Shown piece after piece: positions 34,053 to 43,906 of a stretch of DNA of 64,000 nt (positions within the stretch are counted from its first letter, which is position 1; each line of letters opens with the position of its first letter). The notes beneath the pieces were generated by a model, which was not told where the DNA came from, did no database searches, and was given only the letters and a program-made list of their open reading frames with translations. This DNA is from an uncultured Bryobacteraceae bacterium (GTDB lineage Bacteria; Acidobacteriota; Terriglobia; Bryobacterales; Bryobacteraceae). The position numbers were made by a program, and so were the translations under genes. The stretch is taken from the NCBI GenBank assembly GCA_938027685.1, contig CALJAM010000023.1:1-64000 (forward strand), read 5' to 3'.

Positions 34053-35435
34053 CTAGCGGTTCGGGTCCGTCAGCGACGACCCGATCCGTCTCCCGTACTG
34101 CCTGGCGCGCTCGAGTATGCGTGCCGCATCGAGCGTCTGGGGGCGCCCGTTGCGCACCAGCCAGCGCCCGTGCACCATGACGTCCTGAACGTCGGATCCC
34201 TTCAGCGCGTAAACCATCTGAGAATATATGTCGTAAAGCGGCGTGCCGTGGGCGCGATCGAGCCGCACCGTGATCAGATCCGCATGCTTGCCCGGCTCGA
34301 GCGAGCCGACGCGCTCGTGCAGACCGAGCGCCGCCGCGCCGCGGATAGTGGCCATCTCCACCGCCTGCCGGGCGGTCAAGGCCCGGGGGTCACCCGTGGT
34401 GACCTTCTGGAGCTTCGCCGCCAGATCCATTTCCTCGAACAGGTTGAAGTCGTTGTTGCTTCCGGCCGGGCCGTCGGTGCCCAGGCCTACGGCCAGATCC
34501 ATGGCGAGCATGCGCGTGACCGGCGCCACGCCGCTGGCCAGCTTGGCGTTGCTCGAAGGGCAGTGGGCGAGGCCCACGCGGCGCCGCTGAAGAATCGCGA
34601 GCTCCTCATCGTCCACCCAAACGACGTGCGCGGCGACCGTTTGCCCTTCGAAAATACCCCAGGAGTCCAGCAAGCGCACGGGGGACAGGCCGAAGCGTTT
34701 CAAGGCTTGCTCGCGGCCCTGGCGGGTCTCGGCCAGGTGCGTCATGAGCGGTACGCCGTAACGGTTGGCCAGCGCACGTGAGGCGCGGAAGATTTCTTCC
34801 GAGGTTGTCTCGTGCGAGTGCGGGGCGACGGCCGGCACGATCAGCGGATCGTCGCGAAAACGGCGGATGAAACGTTCAGTGAATTCCAGAGCGGCCTGCG
34901 GGGTCTTGAAGTCCGGAGCCGGAAAATCGATGACGGTTTCGCCCAGCACCGCGCGCATCCCCGCCTCGCGCGCGGTTTCGGCGATGACATCCTCGAAGTA
35001 GTACATCTCGGCGAAAGTGGTGGTGCCGGAGAGCATCATCTCCAGACAGGCCAGCCGCGTGCCCCAACGGACGAACTCCGCGTCCACGTTGCGCGCCTCG
35101 GCGGGGAAAATGTACTGCTCGAGCCACTCCTGTAGGCGGAGGTCGTCGGCGAGCCCGCGCATCAGCGACATGGGAGCGTGCGTGTGGGCGTTGATCAAGC
35201 CCGGCGCAAGCAGGCACTGGCGGCAGTCGAGCTTGCGGCCTCGATAGCGCCGCTCGACTTCGGCCCGGATACCTACCGACACGATGCGGTCGCCCCGAAC
35301 CGCAACCGCGCCATCCTCAATCACGCGCCGTTCGGCGTTCATCGTGATTACCCAGCGTGCGGTGACGATCCAATCCGCGGGCTCGGCAGCCCACACCCGA
35401 GCGGCCAGCAGACTAACGGCGAAGATACGATGCAT
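34053..35435 (-). CDS. Exported MtaD/adenosine deaminase-like amidohydrolase
   Basis: 460 residues from the ATG at 35435. The first 18 residues (MHRIFAVSLLAARVWAAE) look like a signal peptide. Amidohydrolase motifs follow: GLINAHTHAPMSLMRG (HxH), VAPHSHETTSE, LMTHLAETRQG, VAHVVWVDD and VGLGTDGPAGSNNDF (Asp). This arrangement is typical of 5-methylthioadenosine/S-adenosylhomocysteine deaminases. It is the last gene of the nucleoside salvage operon, overlapping cdd by 23 bp. A periplasmic location is unusual for this class. Guanine or chlorohydrolase activity is an alternative. Confidence 0.8.
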   Translation of the reverse strand: MHRIFAVSLLAARVWAAEPADWIVTARWVITMNAERRVIEDGAVAVRGDRIVSVGIRAEVERRYRGRKLDCRQCLLAPGLINAHTHAPMSLMRGLADDLRLQEWLEQYIFPAEARNVDAEFVRWGTRLACLEMMLSGTTTFAEMYYFEDVIAETAREAGMRAVLGETVIDFPAPDFKTPQAALEFTERFIRRFRDDPLIVPAVAPHSHETTSEEIFRASRALANRYGVPLMTHLAETRQGREQALKRFGLSPVRLLDSWGIFEGQTVAAHVVWVDDEELAILQRRRVGLAHCPSSNAKLASGVAPVTRMLAMDLAVGLGTDGPAGSNNDFNLFEEMDLAAKLQKVTTGDPRALTARQAVEMATIRGAAALGLHERVGSLEPGKHADLITVRLDRAHGTPLYDIYSQMVYALKGSDVQDVMVHGRWLVRNGRPQTLDAARILERARQYGRRIGSSLTDPNR

Positions 35436-35802
35436 CGAAGGGCCTGGGAAGCAGGTCGCTAAGCCGCAGGATCTGGATGGCTCCAACACCGTCGGACAGC
35501 ACGATCTCCAGATCACCGGCGTATTCCCAAAGTAGTTGCCGACAGGCTCCGCAGGGAGGGGCGGGAGCCGCGCCCTTCGTCACGATCGCAAGGCGGCGAA
35601 ATTCCCGCACGCCTTCCGAAAGCGCCTTCAGCAGCGCCACGCGCTCGGCGCAAACGGTGAGACCGTAGGTGGCGTTCTCGACATTGCAACCCGTCCAGAC
35701 GCGACCGTCAGCGTCTTCCAGCGCCGCACCCACGCGGAAGCCCGAATAGGGCGCGCAGGCGTGTTCGCGGGCGCGCATGGCGGCTGCGATAAGGGAATCC
35801 AT
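35413..35802 (-). CDS. cdd: Cytidine deaminase
   Basis: 129 residues, the size of the small tetrameric bacterial enzyme. Zinc-site motifs CNVENATYGLTVCAERVAL and PPCGACRQLLWEYA are intact (catalytic Glu in CAE, three Cys ligands). It converts cytidine and deoxycytidine to uridine and deoxyuridine, feeding the pyrimidine phosphorylase of the same operon. It starts 1 bp after the end of the purine phosphorylase gene and overlaps the following amidohydrolase. Cytosolic. Confidence 0.95.
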   Translation of the reverse strand: MDSLIAAAMRAREHACAPYSGFRVGAALEDADGRVWTGCNVENATYGLTVCAERVALLKALSEGVREFRRLAIVTKGAAPAPPCGACRQLLWEYAGDLEIVLSDGVGAIQILRLSDLLPRPFDASYLRR

Positions 35803-35803
35803 C

Positions 35804-36643
35804 TCACACTCCGTTGGGCCGCTCCCCTTCGGCGGCCAGGCGCGGCAACAACGCCTCGAGCAAGCGCTCCAGCTGATCGCGGACCAGGCGGCCGGCTTCG
35901 AGCACCTCGCTGTGCGAGAGGGGCCCCGGCGCTAGACCCGCAGCCAGGTTGGTGACGCACGAGATGGCCAGCACGGGCACGCCCATGTGGCGTGCCGCGA
36001 TCGCCTCGGGCACGGTGGACATGCCCACCAAATCGGCGCCAATGGCGCGCAGAAAACGGATTTCGGCCGGGGTTTCGTAGCTGGGGCCCAGCATGGCGGC
36101 GTAGACGCCCTCCGCCAAGGGGATGCCGAGCTCGTCGGCGGTCCGGCGCGCCAGGCGCCGCAGCCGCTCCGGGTAAGCCTCGCTCATGTCAGGGAACCGC
36201 GGCCCGAGGCTTTCGTCGTTGGGACCCACCAGCGGGTTGGAGCCCTGAAGGTTGATGTGATCGGAAATTAGCACCAGCAGCCCGCGCCGGACCGTCGGAT
36301 TGATGCCGCCGGCGGCATTGGTCAGCACCAGCACACGGATGCCGAGTTTTGCCAGCACGCGCACGCCAAAGACGACCCGGTCCGGCGGATAGCCCTCGTA
36401 CAGGTGCGCTCTCCCGGCCATCACCGCCACCGCCAGATCGCCCAGCCGGCCGAGGATCAGGCGGCCCGCGTGCCCCTCGGCCGTGGAGACGGGCCAATGC
36501 GGGATACGGTCGTAAGGGATCTCGCAGCACGTGTTCAAGCGCTGAGCGAATCCACCCAGCCCGCTGCCCAACACGACGCCGACGTGCGGACTCAACTCGC
36601 AACGCCCGCGAAGATACGCTAACGCCTCGTCGAGATCCTTCAT
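35804..36643 (-). CDS. punA: Trimeric purine nucleoside phosphorylase
   Basis: 279 residues from the ATG at 36643, which overlaps the transporter stop by 4 bp. The motifs of the trimeric family are clear: GVVLGSGLGGFAQ, the phosphate-binding region EGHAGRLILGRL, NAAGGINP, LGPSYETPAEIRF, GMSTVPEAIAARHMG and the base-binding Asn in CVTNLAAG. It cleaves purine (deoxy)nucleosides, mostly inosine and guanosine, with phosphate. It follows a nucleoside transporter in the salvage operon. Cytosolic. Confidence 0.93.
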   Translation of the reverse strand: MKDLDEALAYLRGRCELSPHVGVVLGSGLGGFAQRLNTCCEIPYDRIPHWPVSTAEGHAGRLILGRLGDLAVAVMAGRAHLYEGYPPDRVVFGVRVLAKLGIRVLVLTNAAGGINPTVRRGLLVLISDHINLQGSNPLVGPNDESLGPRFPDMSEAYPERLRRLARRTADELGIPLAEGVYAAMLGPSYETPAEIRFLRAIGADLVGMSTVPEAIAARHMGVPVLAISCVTNLAAGLAPGPLSHSEVLEAGRLVRDQLERLLEALLPRLAAEGERPNGV

Positions 36644-37863
36644 AGCAGCATCCCCGCGATGGCGGCCGACATGAAGTTGGCCAGCGAACCGACGGCCACA
36701 GCCCTGATTCCGAGACGCGCCAGATCCGACTTGCGGTTGGGCGCCAGCGCCCCGATGCCGCCGATCTGTATCGCGATCGAGCTGAAGTTGGCAAAGCCGC
36801 ACAAAGCGTAGGTGGCGATGACGAATGAGCGCGGCTCCAGCTGCGAACGGAGAGGGCCCAGTTGCATAAAGGCCACGAACTCGTTCAGCACCAGACGCGT
36901 GCCGAGCAGGTTCCCGATGGCGGGCGCGTCACGCCAACTCACGCCCAGCAGCCAGGCAATCGGAGCAAACAGCACGCCGAAGAGCTTCTCGAGCGAACCC
37001 GGGAACCAGCCCATGCCAGGCAGGCTGTGCACCCAACCCAGGATGCCGTTCGCCATGGCGATCAGGGCCAGAAAGGCGATGAGCATGCCAGCGATGTTCA
37101 ACGCAAGCTGGAGCCCCTCGCCGGCCCCACGGGCGGCCGCGTCGATCAGATTCACGCCGGGTTTCTCCACCCGCACCTCGACTCGCCCCGCCGTTTCCGG
37201 CTGCTCGGTCTCGGGAATGAACATCTTCGCCAGCAGGATCGTCGCGGGAGCCGTCATGATCACGGCGGTCAATAGGTGTTTGATGTCCACGCCCGCGATC
37301 TTGACATAGGCGGCCATCACCGCTCCCGAAACGTGCGCCATCCCGCTCACCATCACGGTGAACAGCTCGGACTGCGTGAGCCGGGGCAGAAAAGGCCGTA
37401 TCGTCAGCGGCGCTTCCGTCTGACCCATGAAAATGCTGGCGGCGACGTTGGTGGACTCGGCGCCGCTGGCGCCCATGACGCGCTGCATCAGCACGGCCAT
37501 CGCCCGGATGACAAGCTGCATGACGCCCAGATAATACAGGATCGAGAAGAACGACGCGATGAAGATCACGATGGGCAACACTTGGAAGGCGAACACCACG
37601 CCCATCGGACCGCTCTTGTCGCCCAGCGCGCCAAAGACGAAGCGGCTGCCCGCCTCGGCGTAATTCAACAGGGCGTTGACCCCCGCACTGGCCGCTTCGA
37701 ACAGCTTCCCGACAGGCGTCTTCAGGACCAGGAACGCAAAGAGAAACTGCAGGCCCAAGCCCCAAGCGAGCAGGCGGAGCCGGATGGCGCTGCGTCGCCG
37801 CGAGAACAGGTACGCGGCCGCGAGGATCGCGACCAGCCCCAGAGCGCCGGTGAAGCGGCTCAT
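36640..37863 (-). CDS. Concentrative nucleoside transporter (CNT/NupC family)
   Basis: 407 residues, about ten hydrophobic segments. The CNT family signatures are visible: FRDKSGPMG-like loop (FGALGDKSGPMGVVFAFQV), the gate helix GASGAESTNVAASIFMGQTEAPL, SGMAHVSGAVMAAYVKIAG, FVAFMQLGP and YALCGFANFSSIAIQIGGI. It imports nucleosides with a cation. It sits between pyrimidine phosphorylase (1-bp gap) and purine phosphorylase (4-bp overlap), so uptake and cleavage are coupled. Inner membrane. Confidence 0.92.
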   Translation of the reverse strand: MSRFTGALGLVAILAAAYLFSRRRSAIRLRLLAWGLGLQFLFAFLVLKTPVGKLFEAASAGVNALLNYAEAGSRFVFGALGDKSGPMGVVFAFQVLPIVIFIASFFSILYYLGVMQLVIRAMAVLMQRVMGASGAESTNVAASIFMGQTEAPLTIRPFLPRLTQSELFTVMVSGMAHVSGAVMAAYVKIAGVDIKHLLTAVIMTAPATILLAKMFIPETEQPETAGRVEVRVEKPGVNLIDAAARGAGEGLQLALNIAGMLIAFLALIAMANGILGWVHSLPGMGWFPGSLEKLFGVLFAPIAWLLGVSWRDAPAIGNLLGTRLVLNEFVAFMQLGPLRSQLEPRSFVIATYALCGFANFSSIAIQIGGIGALAPNRKSDLARLGIRAVAVGSLANFMSAAIAGMLL

Positions 37864-37864
37864 G

Positions 37865-39172
37865 CTAACTGACGACTTCCAGGATCAGGTCGTACTCTTC
37901 CGGCGGCTGGTTCGAGATGCGGAAGGCGTCTTCGACCAGCTGGGCGGCCTCCTCCACGTGATCCTCACGCGTATAGTAAAGGCGGCAGAGCACCGAGTCC
38001 GTCTCCACGCGATGGCCGGGCTTGACTTCCAGGATCACGCCGACGGCGGGATCGATCTGATCCTCCTTGCGGTCGCGGCCGGCCCCGATCATCATCGCCG
38101 CGCGGCCGATGTCCTCGGCATCGATCGAGCTCACGAAGCCGGCGCGTGGGGAGGTTACCTCGCGCACTCCCGTCGCGTTGGGCAGGAGCTCGAAGCGGTC
38201 GAGCACCTGCGGATTGCCGCCCTGCGCCTGGATGACTTCCTTCAGCTTGCGGTAGCCGGAGCCGTCCAGCAGCTTCCGCTGGGCGATCTCGCGGGCCTCT
38301 TCCAGCGTGGGCGCGACCTTGCCCAGGTGGATCATGCGCGCGGCCAGCTCGAGGGAAAGCCGGGTCAGGTCCGCCGGACCCGCATTCTGCAACGTCTGCG
38401 AGACCTCCATCACTTCCAGTGCGTTGCCCACGGCGAAGCCGAGCGGCTGGTTCATGTCGGTAATCAGCGCCTGGACTTTCACGTTCATGCGGCGACCGAT
38501 GCCGACCATCAACTGGGCCAGGCGACGGGCGTCCACCTGCCGCTTCATGAAAGCGCCCGAGCCGACCTTGACGTCCAGCACCAGCGCGTCCAGTCCCATG
38601 GCCAGCTTTTTCGACATGATGGAGGAGGCAATCAGCGGGATCGAGTCCACGGTAGCCGTGGCGTCCCGCAGCGCGTAGAGCTTGCCGTCGGCCGGGGCGA
38701 TTTCCCCACTCTGCCCGGCGAAACAAAGACCGACGCGGCGCAGCTGGTCGCGAAACTCCTGCGGACTCAGGTCGGTGCGAAAGCCCGGGATCGATTCCAG
38801 TTTGTCGATCGTGCCGCCAGTGAAGCCCAGCCCGCGTCCCGTAATCATGGGCACGACCACACCCGCGGCCGCAGCCAGCGGCGCTGCGATCAGGCTGGTC
38901 TTGTCTCCCACACCCCCGGTGGAATGTTTGTCGACCTTCACGCCCGGGACGTCGGAAAGATCCATCTTTTGCCCCGAACGGATCATGCAGTCAGTCAGTG
39001 CGGTCACCTCCCGATCGCTCATGCCCGTGAAATAAACGGCCATAAGAAAAGCGGCCATCTGATAGTCGGGAATCCCGCCCTGGACATAGCCTTCCACCAG
39101 CCAGGAAATTTCCTCCGGGCTGAGCTCTTCACCGTTGCGCTTCCGCTGGATCAGGTCAACAACTCGCATCAT
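37865..39172 (-). CDS. Thymidine / pyrimidine-nucleoside phosphorylase
   Basis: 435 residues. The phosphate loop VDKHSTGGVGDKTSLI, the ITGRGLGFTGGTIDKLESI signature, IASSIMSKKLAMGLDALVLD and the C-terminal barrel-sandwich region (DPAVGVILEVKPGHRVE) identify the DeoA/Pdp family. It cleaves thymidine, deoxyuridine and possibly uridine. It is the first gene of the five-gene salvage operon and starts from tandem ATG codons (39172 or 39169) without a strong Shine-Dalgarno sequence. Whether it is DeoA or Pdp cannot be settled by eye. Confidence 0.92.
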   Translation of the reverse strand: MMRVVDLIQRKRNGEELSPEEISWLVEGYVQGGIPDYQMAAFLMAVYFTGMSDREVTALTDCMIRSGQKMDLSDVPGVKVDKHSTGGVGDKTSLIAAPLAAAAGVVVPMITGRGLGFTGGTIDKLESIPGFRTDLSPQEFRDQLRRVGLCFAGQSGEIAPADGKLYALRDATATVDSIPLIASSIMSKKLAMGLDALVLDVKVGSGAFMKRQVDARRLAQLMVGIGRRMNVKVQALITDMNQPLGFAVGNALEVMEVSQTLQNAGPADLTRLSLELAARMIHLGKVAPTLEEAREIAQRKLLDGSGYRKLKEVIQAQGGNPQVLDRFELLPNATGVREVTSPRAGFVSSIDAEDIGRAAMMIGAGRDRKEDQIDPAVGVILEVKPGHRVETDSVLCRLYYTREDHVEEAAQLVEDAFRISNQPPEEYDLILEVVS

Positions 39173-39319
39173 CCGGGACCCTGAAAACTCAAGTTATCGG
39201 CTGCACCGCTGGGTGCCTGGCGCCGCATCAGGGCGCACTTAGCCGTCGGCCGCCCGGCCTGCCGCCGAGACCTTAGGCTAACATCTTGACCGCCCGAAAG
39301 TAAAGGAGCGCGCGACCGC

Positions 39320-39335
39320 CCTGCGGCCGCGCAGG
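39320..39335 (-). terminator. GC-rich hairpin after the TonB-receptor gene
   Basis: CCTGCG (39320-39325) and CGCAGG (39330-39335) pair around a four-base loop, 24 bp beyond the stop of the receptor gene. The hairpin is flanked by the direct repeat CGACCGC (39313-39319 and 39336-39342). There is no T-run on the minus strand, so it is only a weak terminator candidate. It lies 147 bp upstream of the nucleoside operon start and could also be part of that promoter region. Confidence 0.3.
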
Positions 39336-39359
39336 CGACCGCTTGTGCCCGCTGCCTCG

Positions 39360-42300
39360 CTAAAACAACAGCTTCAGCCCGAGCTGGAGCTGCCGGGGCG
39401 AATTGGCCTGCGTACTGATCTGGCCGAAGGTGCTCGAGGTCACGCTCGTGTTGGGGCTGCCGAAGCGGACCGTGTTGAAAGCGTTGAATGCTTCCACTCG
39501 GAACTGTAGCGTCTTGCGCTCCCGGGGCTGGAACTCCTTGAAAATCGAAAGGTCCCAGTTGCGCACCCCGGGCGAACGGATGTCGGGTACGGTTGGCGTC
39601 AGGTTGCCGAAAGTGAACGGTGCCGGTTGGGAAAAAACGCTGGTGTCGAAGTAGCGCGTCAAGCGTTGGCGGATGTCGCCGGTAAGCTTTCCGCTGCGGC
39701 CGTTGTTGTTGGCGTACTGTACGGGGCTGAAAATGCCCGCAACGTTGTTGGCCGTAATGCCGAGGGGCGTACCCGTCTGATAGGTGGTGATGCCGTTGAA
39801 CTGCCAGCCGCCAAGCATGGCATTGGTCAGGCGACCCCAGTTCGAGCCTATGCGCCGGCCGCGGCCGAAGGGCAGCTCGAAAATGTAGCTCACCACGAAG
39901 CGGTGCGCGATGTCGTAATCGGTCAGCGAACGGGAGGCGCGAATGTAATAGCTGTTCTGGTGCCGGAGACCCTCATGAATGGCCTTGGCCCACGTGTAGC
40001 TGCCCTCGAAATAAATGCCGCGCGAGAAGCGACGACTGAAGGTGGTCTGCAAGGAGTGGTAGTTGGAGGAAGCGCCCGTGGAGTATAACGGGATGACGTC
40101 GGTGAACTGCGGATAAGGGCGCAGCAGCTGCGCGATGCTGATCCTCGGTGTAGCCAGCACCCCGCTGTTCACAATCCCGTAAAAGGGATTCTCCACGGTC
40201 TGATTGAGCTTCGAGCCCCAGGACATGTACGTCGGATGCACCTGGTTCAGGCTCAAGCCGCTTTCGTCGTTGCGGGAAAGCTGCAGGCCGCGGCTGCCCA
40301 CATAGGCGACCTCGAGCAGCACGTCCGCGGGCAGGTTGCGCTGTATGTTCAGATTCCACTGCATGTACCAGGGCGTCAGCGTCTCGCGCAGGGGCGCCTG
40401 GATGTTGGCCCCGGCCTGCGTCAGCAGTCCCTGCGAGGCCCCGGGGGGCTTCTCGAAGCCCTGCGGGAACGGGTTGGAGAGCAACCGCAGGGGCGTGATC
40501 CCGTCAATAGTGGTAACCCAGGGCGTTTCCGTCCGGAAGCCGAAGGGACCCACGGTGCCGTGAGCCTGCTGATAGGAGATGGCGAATACGTGCCCGTAAC
40601 CGCCCCGAATGACCGTGTTGGACGTGACCTGATACGCGAAGCCGAAGCGCGGCGCCAGGTTGTTCTTGTCCATAACGTACTGGGTCCGCGGTCGGCCTTC
40701 GACACCCACGAACACCAGCCCGCCGGTCAGGTGCGAATACCCCGCCACTTTGTCCGCCAGCGGCGAGCGCGCCGAGGGATCAAAATAATTCATGCGGTTG
40801 TAACGCTCGGTCCGCGGCGTGTCCAGGTCGTAGCGCACGCCCAGGTTCAGAGTAAGTCTGCGGGTGACGCGCCAGTCATCTTGCAAGTAGACAGCGGTGT
40901 AGGTGCTCTGGGTGGCGGCATCCTTGAAATTCTGGATGAGGGACCCGCTGCTGCCCGTCCCCAGCAATAGGCTGGCGATCGAGTTGCCGCGATTAGCGGC
41001 CGCGCGATTCGGGTCGGGCCCCTGAGTGAAGGCCGCCGTGAAAGCGAACGTCCCCGAGGGTGCGCGGGACTCGCGGTTGTTCACGCGGATGAGGCGTCCC
41101 TCGTAACCCGCCTTCAGGGTGTGGGCGCCCCTGAGCTTGGTCACGCTGCCCTGCAGGGTGTAAGTCATGAAGGCATTGCGCCGATGGTCCTGGTTGCCCA
41201 GGGTGGTGTAGTTGGAAGCCTGGATGCGCGGGAACATGGGGAGCCCTCCCGCTGTGTCCAGGGCCGCCGGGAAGCCGAGCGAGGAAGCCGGAAAGCCCAG
41301 CCCCAGATTCTCATAGAGGTACAGGCTGCGAGCCAGCGCGCCGCGGATCGTAAGGACGGTGGTCGGGTTAGGCGTCATCGTGTAGTCGATGACGCCGTTG
41401 TGCATGCGATTCCGCTCATTGTTGTTGGTCTCGGCCGCCTTGAGTTCCTGGGGCCAGAGCACGGGCGGAAGATTGTCCTGATTGCGGTAGGAGTAACGCA
41501 CGAAGAAGCGATGATTGGCCGAGAAGTTGTGATCCAAGCGCCCGTCGATCTGGTCGATGTCCAGATGAGTGGACCCCTGTGCGTAATAATTATTCGCTTC
41601 CGTGTAGGGCGCACCCTGCGTGTTCGGCTGGGGATAGAACTTCATGATGTTACGCGCTACCGGATCCTGCCGGGCGCCGGGAATCAGGTTGCCCGGAAAA
41701 GGATCGCGTACGTAGCCGCTGCCGGAAGGACGCGTCGTGAAAGGATCATAAATGATCACCGGATTATTGGGGCCCGCGAAAGTCCGCGAAAAATCGCCAG
41801 CTCGCTGCAAGGCGGTAGGCACGGTCGTCGTGCGCGAAGCGAAGCTGCGCTGACGCAGACCTTCGTAGGAAGTCATGAAAAAGGTCCGGTCCCTGCGGAT
41901 GGGGCCGCCCAGGGTGCCCCCGTACTGGCTGCGCTTGAAACTGGCCAGCGGGATCCCGCGCATGTTGTTGTAGAAGGTGTTGGCGTCCATCTTGGAGTTG
42001 CGCAGGAACTCATAGGCCGACCCGTGGAACTCGTTGGTTCCCGACTTGTAAACCACGTTGAGGACGCTGCCCGCCGTGCGGCCGTACTCGGCGGGAAAAT
42101 TGGCGCCCAGTACCTTAAACTCGCCGATGGCGTCCACGCTCGGGAAGGCCGAAATGCCCGAGTAACCCTGCACTGTAGGATGGGAGGCCGTCGCGCCGTC
42201 GATCAGCGTCTCCATCATCGAGGTCCGCGCGCCGTTGATCGAGTAACTCATGCTGTTGTAGTTGTTGCCGATCGAGCCGGCTACGCCGGGCGTCAGGTAA

Positions 42301-42827
42301 ATCAGCGAGTAAATATTCCGGGTGTTGAGCGGCAGGTTCAGAATGGCCCGATTGGAAACCAGCTTGGCGACGGTCGAGGAAGCCGTTTCGATGCTGGAAA
42401 CGGCGGCCTCCACAGTGATGCGCTCGGTGATTTCGCCCACTGCCATGGCAATATCCACGCGGGCCTGCTGCGCCACTGCCAGCTCGATGCCGGTGCGTAC
42501 GAACTTCTTGAAGCCCGGGGCGGTCGCTTCCAGGGTGTAAAGGCCGGGCTGCAGCGGGGTAAGGACGTAGCGGCCGGTTCCGTCGCTGCGCGTCTCCGTC
42601 TTCACGTTGGTGGCGACGTTGATGGCGACGACAGCAACATCCGGAATCGCAGCGCCGGAAGCGTCGGTCACGTTGCCCAGCAGGCTGGCGCCGAAGGTCT
42701 GAGCGCAGGCGGGCGGCGCCGACCATACGGCCGTCAACACCGCGGCGGCGGTCAGGCACACGGCGGCCGCACGAAAAGCGCGTCCGACGGTTCCCGCTAG
42801 CGCTTGTGAACAAAGTGTGTTGCCCAT
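39360..42827 (-). CDS. Oar-like TonB-dependent receptor with N-terminal CarboxypepD_reg domain
   Basis: 1155 residues from the ATG at 42827, preceded by GGAGGG. Signal peptide about 15-43. The carboxypeptidase-regulatory domain follows ([20 protein letters not shown], then [20 protein letters not shown]), then the plug ([40 protein letters not shown]) and a long barrel ending [10 protein letters not shown]. This layout fits the Oar/SusC-like receptors that abound in Acidobacteria and import oligosaccharides or other large substrates. It is isolated upstream of the isomerase-oxidoreductase-sulfatase genes. Substrate unknown. Confidence 0.9.
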   Translation of the reverse strand: MGNTLCSQALAGTVGRAFRAAAVCLTAAAVLTAVWSAPPACAQTFGASLLGNVTDASGAAIPDVAVVAINVATNVKTETRSDGTGRYVLTPLQPGLYTLEATAPGFKKFVRTGIELAVAQQARVDIAMAVGEITERITVEAAVSSIETASSTVAKLVSNRAILNLPLNTRNIYSLIYLTPGVAGSIGNNYNSMSYSINGARTSMMETLIDGATASHPTVQGYSGISAFPSVDAIGEFKVLGANFPAEYGRTAGSVLNVVYKSGTNEFHGSAYEFLRNSKMDANTFYNNMRGIPLASFKRSQYGGTLGGPIRRDRTFFMTSYEGLRQRSFASRTTTVPTALQRAGDFSRTFAGPNNPVIIYDPFTTRPSGSGYVRDPFPGNLIPGARQDPVARNIMKFYPQPNTQGAPYTEANNYYAQGSTHLDIDQIDGRLDHNFSANHRFFVRYSYRNQDNLPPVLWPQELKAAETNNNERNRMHNGVIDYTMTPNPTTVLTIRGALARSLYLYENLGLGFPASSLGFPAALDTAGGLPMFPRIQASNYTTLGNQDHRRNAFMTYTLQGSVTKLRGAHTLKAGYEGRLIRVNNRESRAPSGTFAFTAAFTQGPDPNRAAANRGNSIASLLLGTGSSGSLIQNFKDAATQSTYTAVYLQDDWRVTRRLTLNLGVRYDLDTPRTERYNRMNYFDPSARSPLADKVAGYSHLTGGLVFVGVEGRPRTQYVMDKNNLAPRFGFAYQVTSNTVIRGGYGHVFAISYQQAHGTVGPFGFRTETPWVTTIDGITPLRLLSNPFPQGFEKPPGASQGLLTQAGANIQAPLRETLTPWYMQWNLNIQRNLPADVLLEVAYVGSRGLQLSRNDESGLSLNQVHPTYMSWGSKLNQTVENPFYGIVNSGVLATPRISIAQLLRPYPQFTDVIPLYSTGASSNYHSLQTTFSRRFSRGIYFEGSYTWAKAIHEGLRHQNSYYIRASRSLTDYDIAHRFVVSYIFELPFGRGRRIGSNWGRLTNAMLGGWQFNGITTYQTGTPLGITANNVAGIFSPVQYANNNGRSGKLTGDIRQRLTRYFDTSVFSQPAPFTFGNLTPTVPDIRSPGVRNWDLSIFKEFQPRERKTLQFRVEAFNAFNTVRFGSPNTSVTSSTFGQISTQANSPRQLQLGLKLLF

Positions 42828-43001
42828 CGCATTCCCTCCTTCCAAACGCTCGAGACAAACCTCCCTTGGGCCGCGGCTCCGCCAGGCAGTCGTGCGGCCG
42901 CGGTGGGTCCGCAATTCCCCCTTAATGATACGTCACGGGTTGGCCGGAAGGCCGCACCGGTCTACCGGACGTCGCGCAGCGCCTTGCGGCAGCCGGCGTC
43001 C

Positions 43002-43892
43002 TCAGGCGCGGGCCTTCTCGAGCAGGGCGGAGACGAACTTGCGACTCGTATCGACCAGTTCCCACGCCCCCGGCCAGAAGCAAAGGTCCACGCACCACCA
43101 CTGGATCCCAGGGATGGCCAGCAGCTTCGGCGCGAGCGCGTCGAAGTCGATCAGGCCTTCGCCGAAAGGCCGGTGTGTGCTGGTCTCGCCGTCGTGCAGC
43201 GTTCCGTCCGAGTCGATCAGGTGGATATGACCGATGCGACCCTTCAGACGTTCGAGGAATTCCGCCACCCCGCCCGGCAGCGTCTCTTTCTCGCCGTGCT
43301 GGCGCGCACCCACCACCGAGCACATGTAGGCGTGCGAGGTGTCGAACATGATCTTGAAGTTGGGATGCGCGACGGCATCGTGCAGCCGAACGACCTCCGA
43401 GGGCTTGTTGAATGCGAAGCCCGGTTCGAACTCCCAGACCACCCGGACCCCGGCCTGCGCCGCGATCTCGGCTGCCTCGCGCCAGACGTCGGCCAGCCGC
43501 ATCATCGCCGCCTCATAGTCGGCATCCGGTATGGAACCGGGCGCGGCTACCGTGTCCACGCGAATCGACGGGCTGCCCAGGTCGACGCACATTTGGACAT
43601 TGCGCCGGAACAAATCCAGGTATTTCTGTTTGTCTCCGGTGACGGGGTTCACCGAAGTAAAGTCGGCCGCATAGCCGGACACCCCCAGGCCCAGGTCGGT
43701 CAGCATGCGCACCACCTGGCGCCGCGAGGCCGCGTCGGGGTAGGCATCCAGCGTCACGTGCGGTGGGAACCCGCAGATCTCCACGCCGTCGTAACCCACC
43801 TCGGCCAGCCGTCGCACGACACGGTCGAAAGGAATCGGGTTGGCCGCGTACTCGCCCCAAGCAAAAGCCCAGCTCCCGATGGAAATCTTCAT
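43002..43892 (-). CDS. TIM-barrel sugar phosphate isomerase/epimerase
   Basis: 296 residues from the ATG at 43892, with GGAGG seven bases upstream. The xylose isomerase-like TIM barrel is shown by MKISIGSWAFAWGEY, GYDGVEICGFPPHVTL, VVWEFEPGFAFNKPSE, IMFDTSHAYMCSVVG and IGHIHLIDSDGTLHD, where metal-binding Glu, Asp and His occur. Members isomerise or epimerise sugars or inosose. It starts 14 bp after the oxidoreductase gene in transcription order. No exact substrate. Confidence 0.85.
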   Translation of the reverse strand: MKISIGSWAFAWGEYAANPIPFDRVVRRLAEVGYDGVEICGFPPHVTLDAYPDAASRRQVVRMLTDLGLGVSGYAADFTSVNPVTGDKQKYLDLFRRNVQMCVDLGSPSIRVDTVAAPGSIPDADYEAAMMRLADVWREAAEIAAQAGVRVVWEFEPGFAFNKPSEVVRLHDAVAHPNFKIMFDTSHAYMCSVVGARQHGEKETLPGGVAEFLERLKGRIGHIHLIDSDGTLHDGETSTHRPFGEGLIDFDALAPKLLAIPGIQWWCVDLCFWPGAWELVDTSRKFVSALLEKARA

Positions 43893-43906
43893 GGCGTTCC
43901 TCCGCA

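Noticed and set aside
39173-39359. tRNA or other structured RNA gene
   Set aside because: The region has a short GC-rich hairpin only; no cloverleaf arms or T-loop motif were found.
41121-42800. Open frame of 559 codons on the plus strand
   Set aside because: Antisense to the TonB receptor; His/Arg/Gly-rich translation without motifs.
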